From positions 1,924,501 to 1,988,500 of the forward strand of contig OZ018413.1 of assembly GCA_963969595.1 (NCBI GenBank): DNA of 64,000 nucleotides, given 5' to 3'. The notes beneath the pieces were generated by a model. The model was not told where the DNA came from and made no database searches. It saw nothing but the letters and a program-made list of their open reading frames with translations. The DNA comes from Neckera pumila (Eukaryota > Streptophyta > Bryopsida > Hypnales > Neckeraceae). The stretch's first letter is position 1, and each line of letters starts with the position of its first letter. Position numbers and translations under genes: made by a program. Positions 21,712 through 33,850 of this stretch are shown here, in pieces.

Positions 21712-24700
21712 CTATTCGGCCATCCTGCTCATGGGCGTGTCTTTGCTTGACACGAAGGAGAACTCACACGCCAAGGCCAAGTGATCGCTTCCCCATTTCT
21801 GTAGAGATCATTTCATGCACAAATATAAGAAACCGCAGCAGGTTGTTGCCAAGGTCGGCAACCAAAATCTCTAAATCTTTTGGCTATAACAAGAAACAAA
21901 AACAAGAGTACTATTTTGGGTGACTACTTCACAAGAAATATCACGCTAGAGGCACACAAGAGGTGACGACGGTTTCTTATTAAAGCATTTTCAACCAATC
22001 TGGGTTCTTATTCAACGCCCGTTGCACCAGTGCAGTTACTATGACCCAGTGAAAGCAACAACTTCAGTCGGAGGAAGAAATGGAACCTCAGAAGGAAGGT
22101 CGGAGGTGGGAAGCGTGTCCAGGACTTTCACTGGCACAAGATCATCTGTATGCCTGTATCACTCACCAGATTAGCATTGAAACATGATTGGACAGATAAT
22201 GCTGCGAAACAAGTATATGAACTCACAAACAAGAGAACCAAATAAACCTCGGAGTGCCCCAATGGCCAAAAATGGCCGCATCCACATCAATGGGAGTTTT
22301 AGGAAGCTTCAAAGAAGGTAACATAATGTACCAGTAGAAAGAACAAATCATACCCTACACTTCTTATTGACAGAAGTATGTTTTGAAAGTCAACTATGAT
22401 CGACTATTAGCTTCCAAAAGTTACGAGTTAAAAGACCTGCTTGAGAAAGAAACAAGATGGGCTTACCAGATGTAATCAACAGTGCCCCTAAACTTCTTGT
22501 GACAAGTGGTTACCCACGGCTCCCCTCTTTCATCCCTACTGCCAGGCTTTCCCTGCGTGCAAGACAAACAGATAAACCCACCAAAGCGCAGAAAACCTGA
22601 ACATTCGACTTTCCTGAGAGCGGTCTCGAATACGTCAACACTAGAAGTGTCCCCATAAGTTTTCACTTAAGAGGCCTCGCAAGTTGAAAAATTATGAAAT
22701 TGGCAGCCGCAGAATTGCTGGACAGGCAATTACTGCTCGACAAGCACACCGAGAACACGTATTCAGAATGAGTTGCATATCCCCATCATGCACAAGATCG
22801 ATGTTGACAGGAACAAAGCTACACACAAGAGAATCGGACAGATTCTTCTTCAGAATTCACAACTGTTGTGCACATTTTCACACTGAAATTACTGGTCACA
22901 AAGCTTGAGTGAAACCTCAATTTCCGAGTATGCGCTTCGCAGATCATTTCGTGCTGGACTACGGTGTGGTGCCTCCCGCCAGTAGCTGCCATCAACTCAA
23001 ATTGATCCCAACTCCGTATCCTATTGGCAGAAAGTAGACGACGAGTTTATGCACAATCGTTTATTCAATACAGAAATCCAGGCTGGCAACTAAATCAACT
23101 ACAGAACTAATAGCAAACGCCGAGGATGCCTGGAAGCAAAGCGGCTGAAAAAAGTATTAATACCAACTCGAACCGACAGTAGTCTTTGCCCAGAATACTA
23201 AAGGAGAGGACATTAAGCCCTGAAGCAATGATTAGCTACCAAAGTACGCAGTTGGATTTCAACAAATAAGTTGCAAAAGGTAAAGTGGCAAGCTAAAAAA
23301 ATATGGGTATGCCACATACCTCGTCGGTATGGAAACTCTCTTCAGAGTTTCTCTGGTGGCCTTTTTGTAGCTGATTTCAGTAACTGAAATTTCGTCTCCA
23401 GTTGTGACCACTGTAGGTTCCTCAAAATCGTTTGTTTTCACAGGCACTACGGTGCTCTCAGGAGTTGACTCCTCATCAGCTCCTGTTTCAGCACCTTCAG
23501 TCGATCTAGAAGCAGTACCGTACCTGTCATGACATAGAATTCCCAATGATTAGCTACATAGAAACAGCTGGATGCAAAAGCCAGTACAGAAAAAATAGTC
23601 TCCCTCTGTCCCGAAATAAGTGTCTGCAGTTTTGTTGAAAATATCTGATACCAATGTCATTAATCATGTTACGAAAAGCGTATATTCAAAAAGTTCCAAT
23701 GATTTTGTTATCATCAAAATCAATGAAGAACATTGCATGTGTTCATAGCAACCTGAACAAAATTGGATAGAATAAAGCCTCCATAAAACCTACTCAAAAC
23801 AAGGTTTTTAAAAAAACATGAGGTCCAAACAGGACACTTATTTCGGGACGGAGGGAGTAGTAGCCATGCAGATCAAAGAACTTCAGCAGGTCAAAATATC
23901 GCAGATGCCAGCAGCAGGTGAAAATCAAAACCAATTTCATCTTGAGATCAATCACAACGAACATCGAGGAACACACAATTTTCGATAACACAACGAAATA
24001 ATTGATTACAACTGCACCTCTCATATTTAGACCCTCCATTTGAGTATCCAGAAGTCCTGAAACCATTTGCGCTCTCCTCCTCCTGCCCTGAGACGTAACG
24101 CCGATCATGGACCGCCAAATCGAGCTACATTCCACAATAACGGTTTGTCAGGATAGACATTATTTGCACAATCAGGATGATTCTGTTCTATGTAATGAAT
24201 GAAAAATTGAGGGAGTGAGAAAAATGATATTTGTACCTGTGAAGAAGATATGAATCGATACAAGGCACTCTGTCAAGGCACGAAACATCTTTGTCAAGAT
24301 CACATGGCTGCTAGGGTAAAGACAGCTCTAAACCTGACTGATGTGCGAAATCATACACGATAACGTAAAACGTCTTTAGAGACCTACCGCCAGTATCAGC
24401 ACAAATTAAAAAGCTGCATATGTTAGGGGGGAAAACGAACATATGGTCCCGTTGATTTCTCAAAAGTCCAATAGAACTTAGGCAAAATGATAAACTCTTG
24501 CAAGTTCTTAATGAATCATCAAAATATGAAAATGAAGGAAGGAAAATCACATTTGGTGTACTGTTGAAGTCTCCAGCTATAGCTACGGGCGCCTTTCCCC
24601 ATCTTTCAGAGATAGCATGAGCCTTTTCCATAAGCAATCGGGTCTGCAAATAACGACTATATTAGCAGATACATTGAGACACATGCTAAGAACATGACAA

Positions 24701-26246
24701 GCCGGTGAAACCATCGTTACGTAGATTTCAATACTACTTTGAAGGGATTAAAAAGAGACCATCGACCAATAGAATGAATTTGTGGGGATCTAAGTAAAAT
24801 TAAATCTCTAGTTTGCAACTACCTGGCCTAGCTTGACATCACCACGCTTGGGATTAAACAGCACGTCAATGTTGCCCACAACAACACGATTATTCCTGGA
24901 ATCAATATGAATTATGAACCCACCCAAGATCTGTCATACTTTAAGGATAACCGGGAACCATAGTAATGACAGGCACCGTAACCCAAGCCACCCTTCTTGC
25001 GTATCAATTTGTAGTCACGCTCTATGTACTTCTAGACATGTTGAATTTCAAGGAATTTTCTAATATGGCAACGAGCAGCTACGGCTACCAAGTAAGTGAA
25101 AATAAATTCATATATTACAGAAATCAAGCGTATTGCAGAGATTAAAAGGAATGTACCTGGAAAAAGACCTCACAATGACAAACGATGCCTTACATATGAA
25201 GGTTCCGGTAATCAACGTTGAAAGTTCCCTTACGTGAATCAGAGTTTGCTGTACCCAGAAGGCCAGAAGTGGTTGATTCTGTGCCGTGCGTGACTTTCAA
25301 GTCTTTCGAATCGTTGTGTTTAAGATTGCTGCTTTTGGCCTAGTAAGATACAGGGCATTTAAAACATAAATACACAAGTTCCAGTATGCAATTGAATTTA
25401 CAAGAAAAGGGGAAAAAGAAAATAAGACGACTAGACCTGGAGGACAGCATAATGTACGTCAAAAGAAGGGCACTGCACGCAATCCAGTCCGAAATGAGGT
25501 GGCACCTGTAGACACAAAGCTGGGCTACGTTATCCCGGAGGTTGTAGTCATTGAACTCTATGCTCTTTTCCTCGAGTAACTCGAACCTAAAACCTGCAGA
25601 CAGTGATACTCCAAGTAAACGCGTGGCGTCGACAATAAATCGCTTTATATACAACGAAAACGGATTAACCCTTGAACGCCGGGCTGTGAGTGGTGACCGT
25701 GGAAATCATTCCTTTTGGCCCTATATGACATCATCTACTTTGAAAAAAAACAAAAGGGCTCAGTGGAGGTCAAACTACTGTAGAAGACCTCCCCTTTCCC
25801 CAACAAAATTCCAAAGGTGAATAGTTGCCCTTCTGTCCTCCACATGAGATTCCCTGTCCTTCTGTCCGCTTCGGCGTTTAAGGATTAAGGATAGGAGAAA
25901 TTCTCCAGAATACTTTCAGCAATATGATGCGTAGAAGTCAGGGACTGGCTTGTGTCAAAGGTATGCCTGCTTCCATTCAATTGACAGTCTATACTGATAC
26001 GACTTTCACAGAAGGATGAAAAGATTTTCGAAACCGAGAAACGAAAGTTTGCGGGATTTGCGAGCACAAGCTCTTGTGTTTCAAAAGATACCTCCAGAAC
26101 ATGGCCCAGCCATCAGACGTGTCTCCAGTTCGACACCCTACAGCAACAGACAGCTGAGAGAGTTGATATAATAGTAGACCTGTTGCTTTAAACAACCCAT
26201 TAGAGAAAACATCTGTTTCTTAATTTTAATATTATAGCTATCAGAA
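21712..26246 (-). pseudogene. CCR4-like deadenylase pseudogene, copy A (5'-truncated)
   Basis: Recognisable exons, 3' to 5': 21712-21798, 22060-22153, 22467-22552, 22582-22624, 23320-23523, 24018-24124, 24237-24269, 24551-24643, 24823-24895, about 25260-25340, 25506-25586 and about 26090-26140. All match copy B. Lesions: the two exons carrying SYNILAD and the catalytic Glu (LQEVD) are absent, homology ending at 26246; the 25506-25586 exon is one base short, giving a frameshift; the next exon carries an extra 8 bp relative to copy B; the conserved GNTHVLFNP motif reads GNIDVLFNP, so the active-site His is Asp; DGCA reads DGWA. The downstream catalytic motifs (GDFNSTP, GTVDYIW, WGSDHLAL) survive. 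It cannot make an active exonuclease. Confidence 0.88.
23600..23857. mobile_element. Stowaway-like MITE in an intron of the CCR4 pseudogene
   Basis: The ends CTCCCTCTGTCCCGAAATAA (left) and TTATTTCGGGACGGAGGGAG (right) are the well-known Stowaway terminal repeat. TA follows the right end and TAGT precedes the left. The 258-bp element lies in the intron between the exons at 23320-23523 and 24018-24124. The same insertion occupies the same intron in copy B, so it predates the duplication. Confidence 0.92.
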
Positions 26247-27324
26247 ATGAAAACTGGCCCGACCGGCCGGGGACGCCGGGGGCGCGCTGCCCGCAGCCCG
26301 GTGCCCGAGGCCGCGGGGCCGGGGAATCGGGGATGCGGGCGAGGGGCTGGCGGGCGGGCGGGCGGGCGGGCTGGATAACTTAGCTGGCACTCCTGGCAGG
26401 ACTGGTGGGGCAGGCAGGCGCAGCGCCCCCATAGCTCGCCGCCTCCATAGCTGGCTTCCTGTTTTGCCAATTCCATTGTCTGGCACCATCCCCTGTCTGG
26501 TGTTATTGCGCAGCTGCCGAGATCCGTTGAGCTCGCTCGGGCGCCTCCTCTGCTGCGTGCTCCTTTAGGTTTGTTGCGCCCTTCTCGCTTCCGCTTCCCA
26601 TACTTAAGACGCCACCTACTATCATTGTCCACCTAGAGCCCTCTGCAGGTGCACAGCGCGCTTCAGTTCTCCTCGGCGCTCTCCGTCGTTGTCGTTGTCG
26701 TTGTCGTCTCTTCGGTAGCGTCGCGCCCATCCTCCCGCGCTTCCCGATTTCCTTGCCTCTCTGCCCTTCTCTGCCTCGCCTCTCGTTTCTCCCACCTCGC
26801 TCTGCTATGCTTCAGTTGTTGCTCCGCAGGTTGAACTGTCTCCTCTCCTCTCTCGCTGCTTGCGTTGTGATCTGGCGTTCGTTGCCGTGTGCCTTGTCTA
26901 TTTCCTCGCCTATTGGATATTTCTGTGCTTCTGTGGGATTACTTTGGTCCGAGTCATAGTTTTCTAGAACACTACTTTGTCGGTAGAGTTGCAGTCGGCA
27001 GCGCACGCATCTTCTAGTTGAACATGGGACAGGGTATTACGTGAAGATTGTCCCATTTAAATCATCACTTAGGTTGTGTTCTCCTGTTTTAAACACGAGA
27101 GCTGGAGGCACAGCTGAGAGAGTTGATAATATTTGCTGTCTAGGTTTGTCGGTGCGTATGCTACTTGAAATTTAGTCTTGGGCATGAATGCTTCCTGGTA
27201 ACGTCAAGTGATCGCGTTCTCATTCAGTTCGCTATATGTATTTGGCAGATTTTGCGTGTAAACCGCCCCTGAAGCGTAACAGCTAAGTTTTCGAAGCAAG
27301 TCTATATCAGGCGTCTGGAGCAAA
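26247..27324 (+). promoter_or_regulatory. GC-rich promoter/5' UTR region of the Ala/Pro/Glu/Lys-rich gene
   Basis: GC content rises sharply at about 26255-26350, with a (GGGC)n run near 26363, then a pyrimidine-rich stretch (TCGTTG repeats near 26687-26708). This pattern is common in plant promoters and leaders. It starts exactly where homology with the CCR4 copy ends. The long open frames on either strand are low-complexity (Val runs, Pro/Ala runs) and are unlikely to be genes. An intron in the leader is possible but cannot be placed. Confidence 0.5.
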
Positions 27325-29082
27325 ATGGCAGAATCAAACGTGAAGATCGCCGAAGCAACCCCCGAGGTTGAGAAAAAGGCTGAAAGCGCACCCGAAACAG
27401 CCGTGGAGTCTACCCCTGCTCCAACGCCGGCGGCAGAGGGACCCAAGGTCGAGGAAGGGAAGGCCGAAGCACCTGGACGTAAGTCTCATATTTCATTAAC
27501 TTGTCCGGGAGCCCTATGGGTTACATCTTGAGGGTTCGCGGCCAGGAAAGTAGATTTCGTTTCTGAATGATAAGTTTAGAGCGTTGTCGAGGCTCTCAAG
27601 TGAGCCAAGAATTTTGTCGCTGAATTACCTGTCTTGTTCAACCTTTTTTTTAAGGATGTTCTATTTTATTTAGTTTGTAGTGCTTCTCATTTTTTTCCTA
27701 CATTTATGGTCATTCTTGACCAGTTATGTTCTACGTGATAAGTTTTGGAATGTGTCTTGCTTTGCGTGACTTCTAATTTACAGATCCATGTGCTATCTTT
27801 CAATATTTTAAGGTATCATATCTAATAAATGTACTGTCTCTGTCCTCCAGCCACAGAGGTAGCGAAAACTGAAGAAACTGCTACTCCTGCGGCTGCGGAG
27901 GCAGCAAAGTCTGAAACTCCTGCAGAGTCATCTTCTCCTGCTGTTGAATCTCGAGCTGTCGCTGCTGAGGAGGTTAAGCCTGAGACAACCGAGACGCCTG
28001 CTGAATCGAAGGAAGACGTTTCGGCTCCTGGTAATTAACTTTTTCTTCTATTTAGAGTGAGTCTCAGCACCAGCACGGTGTAACTCGTACTCAGTTGGTG
28101 AGTTACCTGGGGTCTACTTACCGAATATTTTTTCTCACAATATTTTTGTTGCAGCAGTTGAGTCCAAGGCCATCGACACGCCCGCTACCAAATCAGAGCA
28201 GCCTACTCTTTATCAGAAGGTCAAAAAGGCTTTCGAATTTTCGAAAAGTCACAAGATCAAAGAATCACCTTCCAAGGAGGCCCCTGCGCCTGCCACTGAG
28301 GCTCCTGTTGCGGAGACACCAGCAGCCGCTGGGGCACCCGCCCCTGCCCCCGTCCCCACACCCGTCCCTGTTGCAGAGGAGACACCTACACACGCACCGG
28401 AGGCACCTGCAGCCGCTGCTCCAGAAACCAAGCCCACTGTCTCTGAAAAGGGTACAGAGAAGGCTAATGAGGGGAAGGGTTTCTTCAACAAAGTGAAGAA
28501 ATCTTTTTTCACAAAGAGCCACTCTTTCAGTGGAAGTATTCCTGACTCGAAATTGGGAGTGGCTCCTCATGCACCACCTGCTGCTATTCCGGAAGGAACC
28601 AAGGAAGCAGAGAGTGTAGGTGATCCAACTCCCGCCGCAACGGAGGTGAGATCTTGATTGGTTACGTTCCACGCTCCTGTCAATTTACCGCTGTTAAATT
28701 ATTTGAATTACAACGTGTGCAATTGATATTTTTGCTTGCTTTGAAACTAATTACTGTTTCTGTCCTGAAGACTTCTGCTCCCACTGCACCCGAGCCTGCT
28801 GCAGTAGCCACCCCGGCCCCAGTCGCTGCCGATGTTACTTCCTCTACTCCTGAGGCGGTGCCGACGCCTGTCGCGGAGGCACCAGCAGCTTCCGCTGACG
28901 TTACCCAAGCTGCTGAGGAGCCAAAGGAAGTTCCTAAGGAATCCGAGGAGAAACACTCTAAGGAGGAAAAGCCGAAGAAGTTTTTCCAGAAGATCGTGAG
29001 GAGGCTTAGGACCAAAACTTCACACAATAGTCCTCCGTCGGCAGCACCTGCTGCTGCTCCTGTGGTCGCTGCTAGTGCGTAA
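27325..29082 (+). CDS. Ala/Pro/Glu/Lys-rich protein with three basic aromatic motifs, four exons
   Basis: Exons 27325-27478, 27851-28030, 28155-28645 and 28771-29082 join in frame across GT-AG introns to give 378 residues ending at TAA. The protein is mostly disordered, with Ala, Pro, Glu, Thr and Lys dominating and no cysteine. Three short basic-aromatic motifs interrupt it: LYQKVKKAFEFSKSH (130-144), FFNKVKKSFFTKSH (221-234) and FFQKIVRRLRTKTSH (346-360). Each is (aromatic)-x-K-V/I-x-K/R...K-S/T-(S)-H and could form an amphipathic helix that contacts membrane or an acidic partner. I do not recognise the family. It is reminiscent of dehydrin K-segments and plasma-membrane cation-binding proteins in composition only. 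The start is the first ATG with a purine-rich context (AAAATGG). Confidence 0.8.
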
Positions 29083-31292
29083 GTTTGGTGGGTGATGGTT
29101 TTGGGTGGATAGTGTAGCATAGTCGTTTTCCCCCTTTTTATTTTTCTCAAATTTCTTTTTCATAATACGTGTTTGGCATCCATCAGGATTGTTCGTTTTT
29201 GGATGCTATCATGTTGTGATACCATAAATGGGGCTATACCCCTCCATGAAAAGGATGAAACAGCCCAGTTGGTTTAGATTGGGCGCCTGATGATTAATAG
29301 CTTTGGCATTGACACCTATAGTTCTCGTTGGCATTCGCACGGCCAGTTTCAACCCCATTGGTACATGTTCATAGTGTTCTATGGATATTTTGGGATCCTA
29401 TAGGATCCTGTGTAAATTCTTGTGCATGCTAATTTTTTGGGTAAGCAATTCCCAACTCAAGTGGATTCTTTTTTATCTCATGATTTTCATTTCATTTCAA
29501 GTCAGTCACTAGAGATGCAAGACATGTAGACTTCCCTGCAGTTGCGATTTACGCTTAGCAATATACTGCACTCTGTTTTGATGCATGCTTTTGATGAATA
29601 TCAAGTCAAGTTGGACTTGAATGACGTTTAAAATATGGTGTAACCTAATTGCATTCTATCTGAGTTGTATGTCGTAACCTTGTGATAATATTTTTTGGAG
29701 ACTGATTTGCACAGGTGGTGGCCATGTGAGTTCTGCCCCCTGTATTGTGTTTGGAAGTTGGTTTGTGACCAGAAAGGTGTCAGTGGTTCTCCCTTTTGTA
29801 CAATCCAAGTATCCGACTTAGTTTTGTATGCAACCCAACCATTGCTCTCTGCAGTCATCAGGATCTGGAATATTGACTAATCCGAAACGTCTGGATTTCG
29901 GTACTTGGATTATGCTTTGGGTACTTTGATTATGCATACCGTTTGTCACGAGGGTTATCTGCTCCACCGAGTTATCCAAATTATAATTGTAGCTTTCATT
30001 GAATAATAGTATGCCCTGTGCCTTTGCACAACCATTAGAAAGGTATTATTAGAGAGGCTGTATTATAAGCTGGTGAGTGGATATGAGATTGATGGAAACA
30101 AGTGGAAGTGTGTTCCAGGTGCAAAATCGAAAGCATGAGGATGATCAACAATCACTAAGAGAAGCGTTGACACCGCTGGTGCGATAAATCTACTCAGTTT
30201 CTTTGAAATCTTGAAGAGTATCGTTCTTCAGCGCTTACTCAAATGGTTGTTTATCATGCGCAGCTCTCATGCCAATTACCATTTTTAAGTGGATCATATG
30301 GGGACTTTCTTTGTTCAATTTCTATCTAATCGTAAACTAACAAATGTAATGTTCATTGCTGGTTCTGATGATATAAAATTTGACCCGATCTGAATTATAC
30401 ATTTCACAATATGACCAATTGAATCGGTCATAGTAATATCCTTCCTTATTTCCTGGCATCCTTCCTTCGATTTCAGGGTTTATACCCGTGTGCTTGAACA
30501 TTCGTACCCTGGACTGGTTCTACAATGGCTTTTGCAATGCGATTCTGTGACCCCTCTTTCACTACCTCAGTCTCCCGAGCGTAGTCTCGGAGGATAAAAC
30601 GGAAACATCGATGCGCAGTCTTGGTGAATTACAGCGTGCAAGAGCCGAGTCTGTTGAGATAAGAGAATCATCACTGTGTATGAAGTATCGAAGTACATGA
30701 AAGAGGCGAATTCTCATATGGAAGAGGGTTTCGTTTTATACACTCCCTTTCCTCTTCACAGATCTGCCGAATCTCTGACTTGGTGAGATGAGATTCCGGA
30801 AGCTCTGTTCAAAGCCAATCTCATCGTTTATGCTCATTCCAGATTATCTGTTTTACGATGGATGTTGCTGATCTGTGGACACATAGTTGCGTCTCGAGAA
30901 TGATCGAAATAAAGGGACTTGTCGATCTACTGTAATGGTCGCTTAGCAATTTTTCAGGCAATTTTTCATGATCTACTTCCTCGTCTGTTTTCTTATTTCA
31001 GGAAGTTATTGTCATTGACATACCTGGCGACCGCAACTTTTATGAACTTTTTGCAATTCGTTCTCAGAATGGGGGAACCTAGGGGCGATTTTGGGTGCAT
31101 ATGTTCAAAGAGATTCTCAAATCCCTTTCTGACTCCCAACAAATTTCAACAAAAAATTGAACAACTTAATTATGGAACCATGCTCAATTGCTAAATTACT
31201 TGGACAACATTAGGTGCATTTTCTCTAGAATGACTTAGAAGTACCCTTGCATCTTTTGGAGTGCTGCCAATACTCTTGGGAGGAAAAGATTA
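29083..31292. other. Intergenic DNA between the Ala/Pro/Glu/Lys-rich gene and the next transposon
   Basis: The first few hundred bases are probably the 3' untranslated region. The rest has no recognised gene or defined repeat. Its base composition is more balanced than in the repeat zones. The plus-strand open frame at 30919-31194 has no family features. Confidence 0.45.
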
Positions 31293-31942
31293 ACCCCTCA
31301 ACGCCCATGCACTTTCCCCAATGATCTCAGAATCTGCTCTTTGATGAACAAAATGCCAACATTTTGATAAGTTGCATCAATTTTTTTAAAATTGTAACCG
31401 TACAAATTCAAACTAGATATGTTAGAGATCACATTAGAAAAGAAAACACAACAATATCACTTACGGATTGAAAGATTATAAGATTTGATCATGTGGGTGT
31501 TAAAACTGTGAAAGTGATTTGAAGTCTTTCAATCCTCTTTTCACATCTCAAATTTAAAATTGAGGATACTAAAAAAATATGAGCATGTAAAGTACAACAT
31601 GTGTAACCCTAAGCAATTTATGGCTTCTTAAAATCTACTCTACAACTTTTCAAATTAAGTTTCTAATGTGATTGTTTCTCCAAGTTCTAGTGTACTTGAG
31701 GCTCATTTCCAAGAGCTCTCAACACTAGAAAGTGAAGATTTGCAATGGACACCCTTGCACAAAATCTTAAACAAACAAATCATAACTAGTCATTTTCAAA
31801 ATCAAACTTTTGATACTAAAACAAGACTTCAACAAGAACTTTAGAAAAATAATAATTATTGTAAATAATCATGAAGAAAATTTAGGCATCCCCAATTACA
31901 AACAACGAGGGACAGTTTCGGTCCCCTTGGGCCTTGAGGGGT
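31293..31942 (+). mobile_element. ACCCCTAAA-type element, variant E
   Basis: Ends ACCCCTCAACGCC and CCTTGAGGGGT, with TA on both sides (31291-31292 and 31943-31944). The 650 bp match 42413-43052 over their length (shared AAAATGCCAACATTTTGATA). No homology with variants A and B is obvious beyond the ends. Non-coding. Confidence 0.8.
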
Positions 31943-32377
31943 TAAAGTCTTGGCAAATCTATCATATTAATTGCTTAGTATCTCAACCCATTGTCAAAAT
32001 TCCATCCACTTATTCATCCTTACATATTTTCATCCGAAGTTTGAAAGTTATCTGGCAAAACAAGAAAATACTATGTTTCTTATGTAAGAGGATGCTATAA
32101 TTGCAAATGTTTACAAATGTTGCAACTACTAGTATTTGTCAAATGCAGTCTTGCAAGCTAATTTGCCTCCACTGTTGTTAAAATCTTTTGTACTGAATTC
32201 TTGCATTTCTATTAATTCAATCGAGTTGGCTAAACTCAAATCCAGTGGATCAAAGGGTAGATGATTGAGGTTGTAGTTCACACGCTTGAACTGTTTTTAT
32301 AGTTGCAGCCGGTCTACTATATAATTTAGTCTGCCGCAAGCTAGCGAGAGCGACGGCAAGCTTCCCTTGGAAAACTA
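31943..32377. other. Intergenic DNA
   Basis: No gene or defined repeat is recognised. The segment lies between the variant E element and the CACTA-like element. Confidence 0.4.
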
Positions 32378-33010
32378 CACTAAAATTGGTAAATAGTGTT
32401 GGCAACACTAATTGTCCCACCTAACACTAATTGTAATTTGCAAGGTTAGTGTTAGAACATTATTTACCCATTCTAACACTATTTTAGCTCTATAGTAAAA
32501 TTTGGTCGTTTCAACATTTTTACAAGAGTGCATTTAGTGTTAGATGGAAACAAAATAGCCCGCCTCCTCCCCAACTCCAGCTCTCTACCTCTCCAGCCCT
32601 CCGCCTCTCCAGCCCTCCGCCTCCCAAACTCCCCAACTCCCCGCGTTTCCAACCTTCCCCAGCTCTCCGCTTCCTCCCCACTTCCAACCCTCTGCCTCCC
32701 AAGCTCTCCGCCTCCCAAGCTCTCAGATGGCAATCGTCCAAAATTGGAGAGGTTTCCACAAATCCGCCGAAGAAGGCTCCGGGCAAGCGAGCGAGATGAG
32801 GCAATTGCGATCCAAGTGAATTGGACAACAACGATTTTTCACAACCACAAACATTGGCACTTTCCAAGGCAAAAATTTCAGTTCCCAGTGAAGGGCCAGT
32901 TTTTGACGGCGGGAGTTAAGTGCCCCAACACTAAGTTGGAAAATAGTGTTGGGGGTAAGAAACAGGGAACAACACTAATTATCACCCAACACTATTTACC
33001 AATTTTAGTA
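32378..33010. mobile_element. CACTA-like non-autonomous element with a CT-rich core
   Basis: The left end reads CACTAAAATTGGTAAATAGT and the right end is its near-complement (ACTATTTACCAATTTTAGTA, to 33010). Several subterminal copies of AACACTAAT or ATTAGTGTT occur near both ends, in both orientations. Short subterminal repeats of this kind are typical of CACTA elements. The core (32560-32730) is a CT-rich minisatellite built on CTCTCCGCCTCCCAA-like units, which keeps frames open on both strands. The last terminal base is not the expected G, and no 3-bp target duplication is clear. Confidence 0.68.
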
Positions 33011-33256
33011 TATTGGTATATACAAACCATCTTGAATCGAGCCTCCCGACGCCCATGTCCAAAAAACATTCTTCTTCAAACTACGTACTCTATTTTGATT
33101 CCATTTCCCATATAGTTCAATGGCTACTTTCAAACTCCAGAGGATCATACTCTAAAGTATATACACAGATTCTGCTAAATTTGCTTCAACTAGTGGACGA
33201 TTTTCTTATGCTACACATGCCTGTTGCGTGCAACTCACCTCAGCTCCTCGAACTGA

Positions 33257-33832
33257 TCACAATTGCGTCCTTGTCCATGCCGCTTCCGGACGCGGCTCCA
33301 CCTTGTATACCGGTTGGAACGGCATCCCTGTCGCTGGCATGTCCACCGCATGCCCTTGCACTCCACCAGCATAACCCACCGGAAGCTCCGTCATACCCAT
33401 TTCCGGTTCCTTCCTGGGCTGGCAACAAAGCCTCAGAATAGTCGCCCAAAGCTCAAGCGCGAACACAGCGACCAAGTAAATGATAAAGAGAGAACTTCCG
33501 CCCAAGAAGAAGGCCACGATCAAGGCGCCCAGGTTGATGAGGTTGAGGACCGACAGGACGTTGCGGCAACGGAACCAGATGATGCCCGGGCGAGTGAGAA
33601 GGCCCATTAACCCTGAGACGAAGATCACGACGGTGGAGAGGAGCAACCAGATAGCAGAGCCTTTCGCACCCCTGGCGCTGGTGCCGGTGCTCTTGTACCA
33701 GTCGGCGCTCTGGAAGACGAGGACTGTTACTGCGGTTTGGAAGAAGAACCCGATAATGCCTAAAATCATTACCGTCAAGTGCAGGCTGAAGGGCAACGTG
33801 CACTGACATCGAGACTGGCGGCCTTGCGCCAT
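33257..33832 (-). CDS. Four-transmembrane (tetraspan) membrane protein, 191 residues
   Basis: A single-exon gene. Four hydrophobic segments lie at about residues 18-40, 59-79, 90-111 and 113-133, with a short polar N-terminus (MAQGRQSRCQC) and a roughly 55-residue hydrophilic C-terminal tail starting RLCCQPRKEPEMG. The size and layout resemble plant CASP-like/MARVEL-type membrane proteins, but I see no diagnostic signature, so that family is only a suggestion. The start codon is followed by a compact N-terminus, and the first transmembrane segment would be too near the end for a later start. The short loop between segments one and two (ADWYKSTGTSARGAKGS) would face outside if both termini are cytosolic. 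A tandem repeat lies immediately upstream. Confidence 0.7.
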   Translation of the reverse strand: MAQGRQSRCQCTLPFSLHLTVMILGIIGFFFQTAVTVLVFQSADWYKSTGTSARGAKGSAIWLLLSTVVIFVSGLMGLLTRPGIIWFRCRNVLSVLNLINLGALIVAFFLGGSSLFIIYLVAVFALELWATILRLCCQPRKEPEMGMTELPVGYAGGVQGHAVDMPATGMPFQPVYKVEPRPEAAWTRTQL

Positions 33833-33850
33833 GGCTATGGCGACACTGCC

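Noticed and set aside
26138..26632. 164-residue Arg/Pro-rich open frame on the minus strand
   Set aside because: It spans the CCR4 pseudogene breakpoint and a GC-rich simple-sequence region; its composition is that of random GC-rich DNA.
26649..26834. Val-rich open frame upstream of the Ala/Pro/Glu/Lys-rich gene
   Set aside because: It translates a simple TCGTTG repeat and pyrimidine-rich leader; no conserved protein features.
32479..33115. Long frames on both strands across 32.5-33.1 kb
   Set aside because: They translate the CT-rich minisatellite in the CACTA-like element and have only low-complexity sequence.
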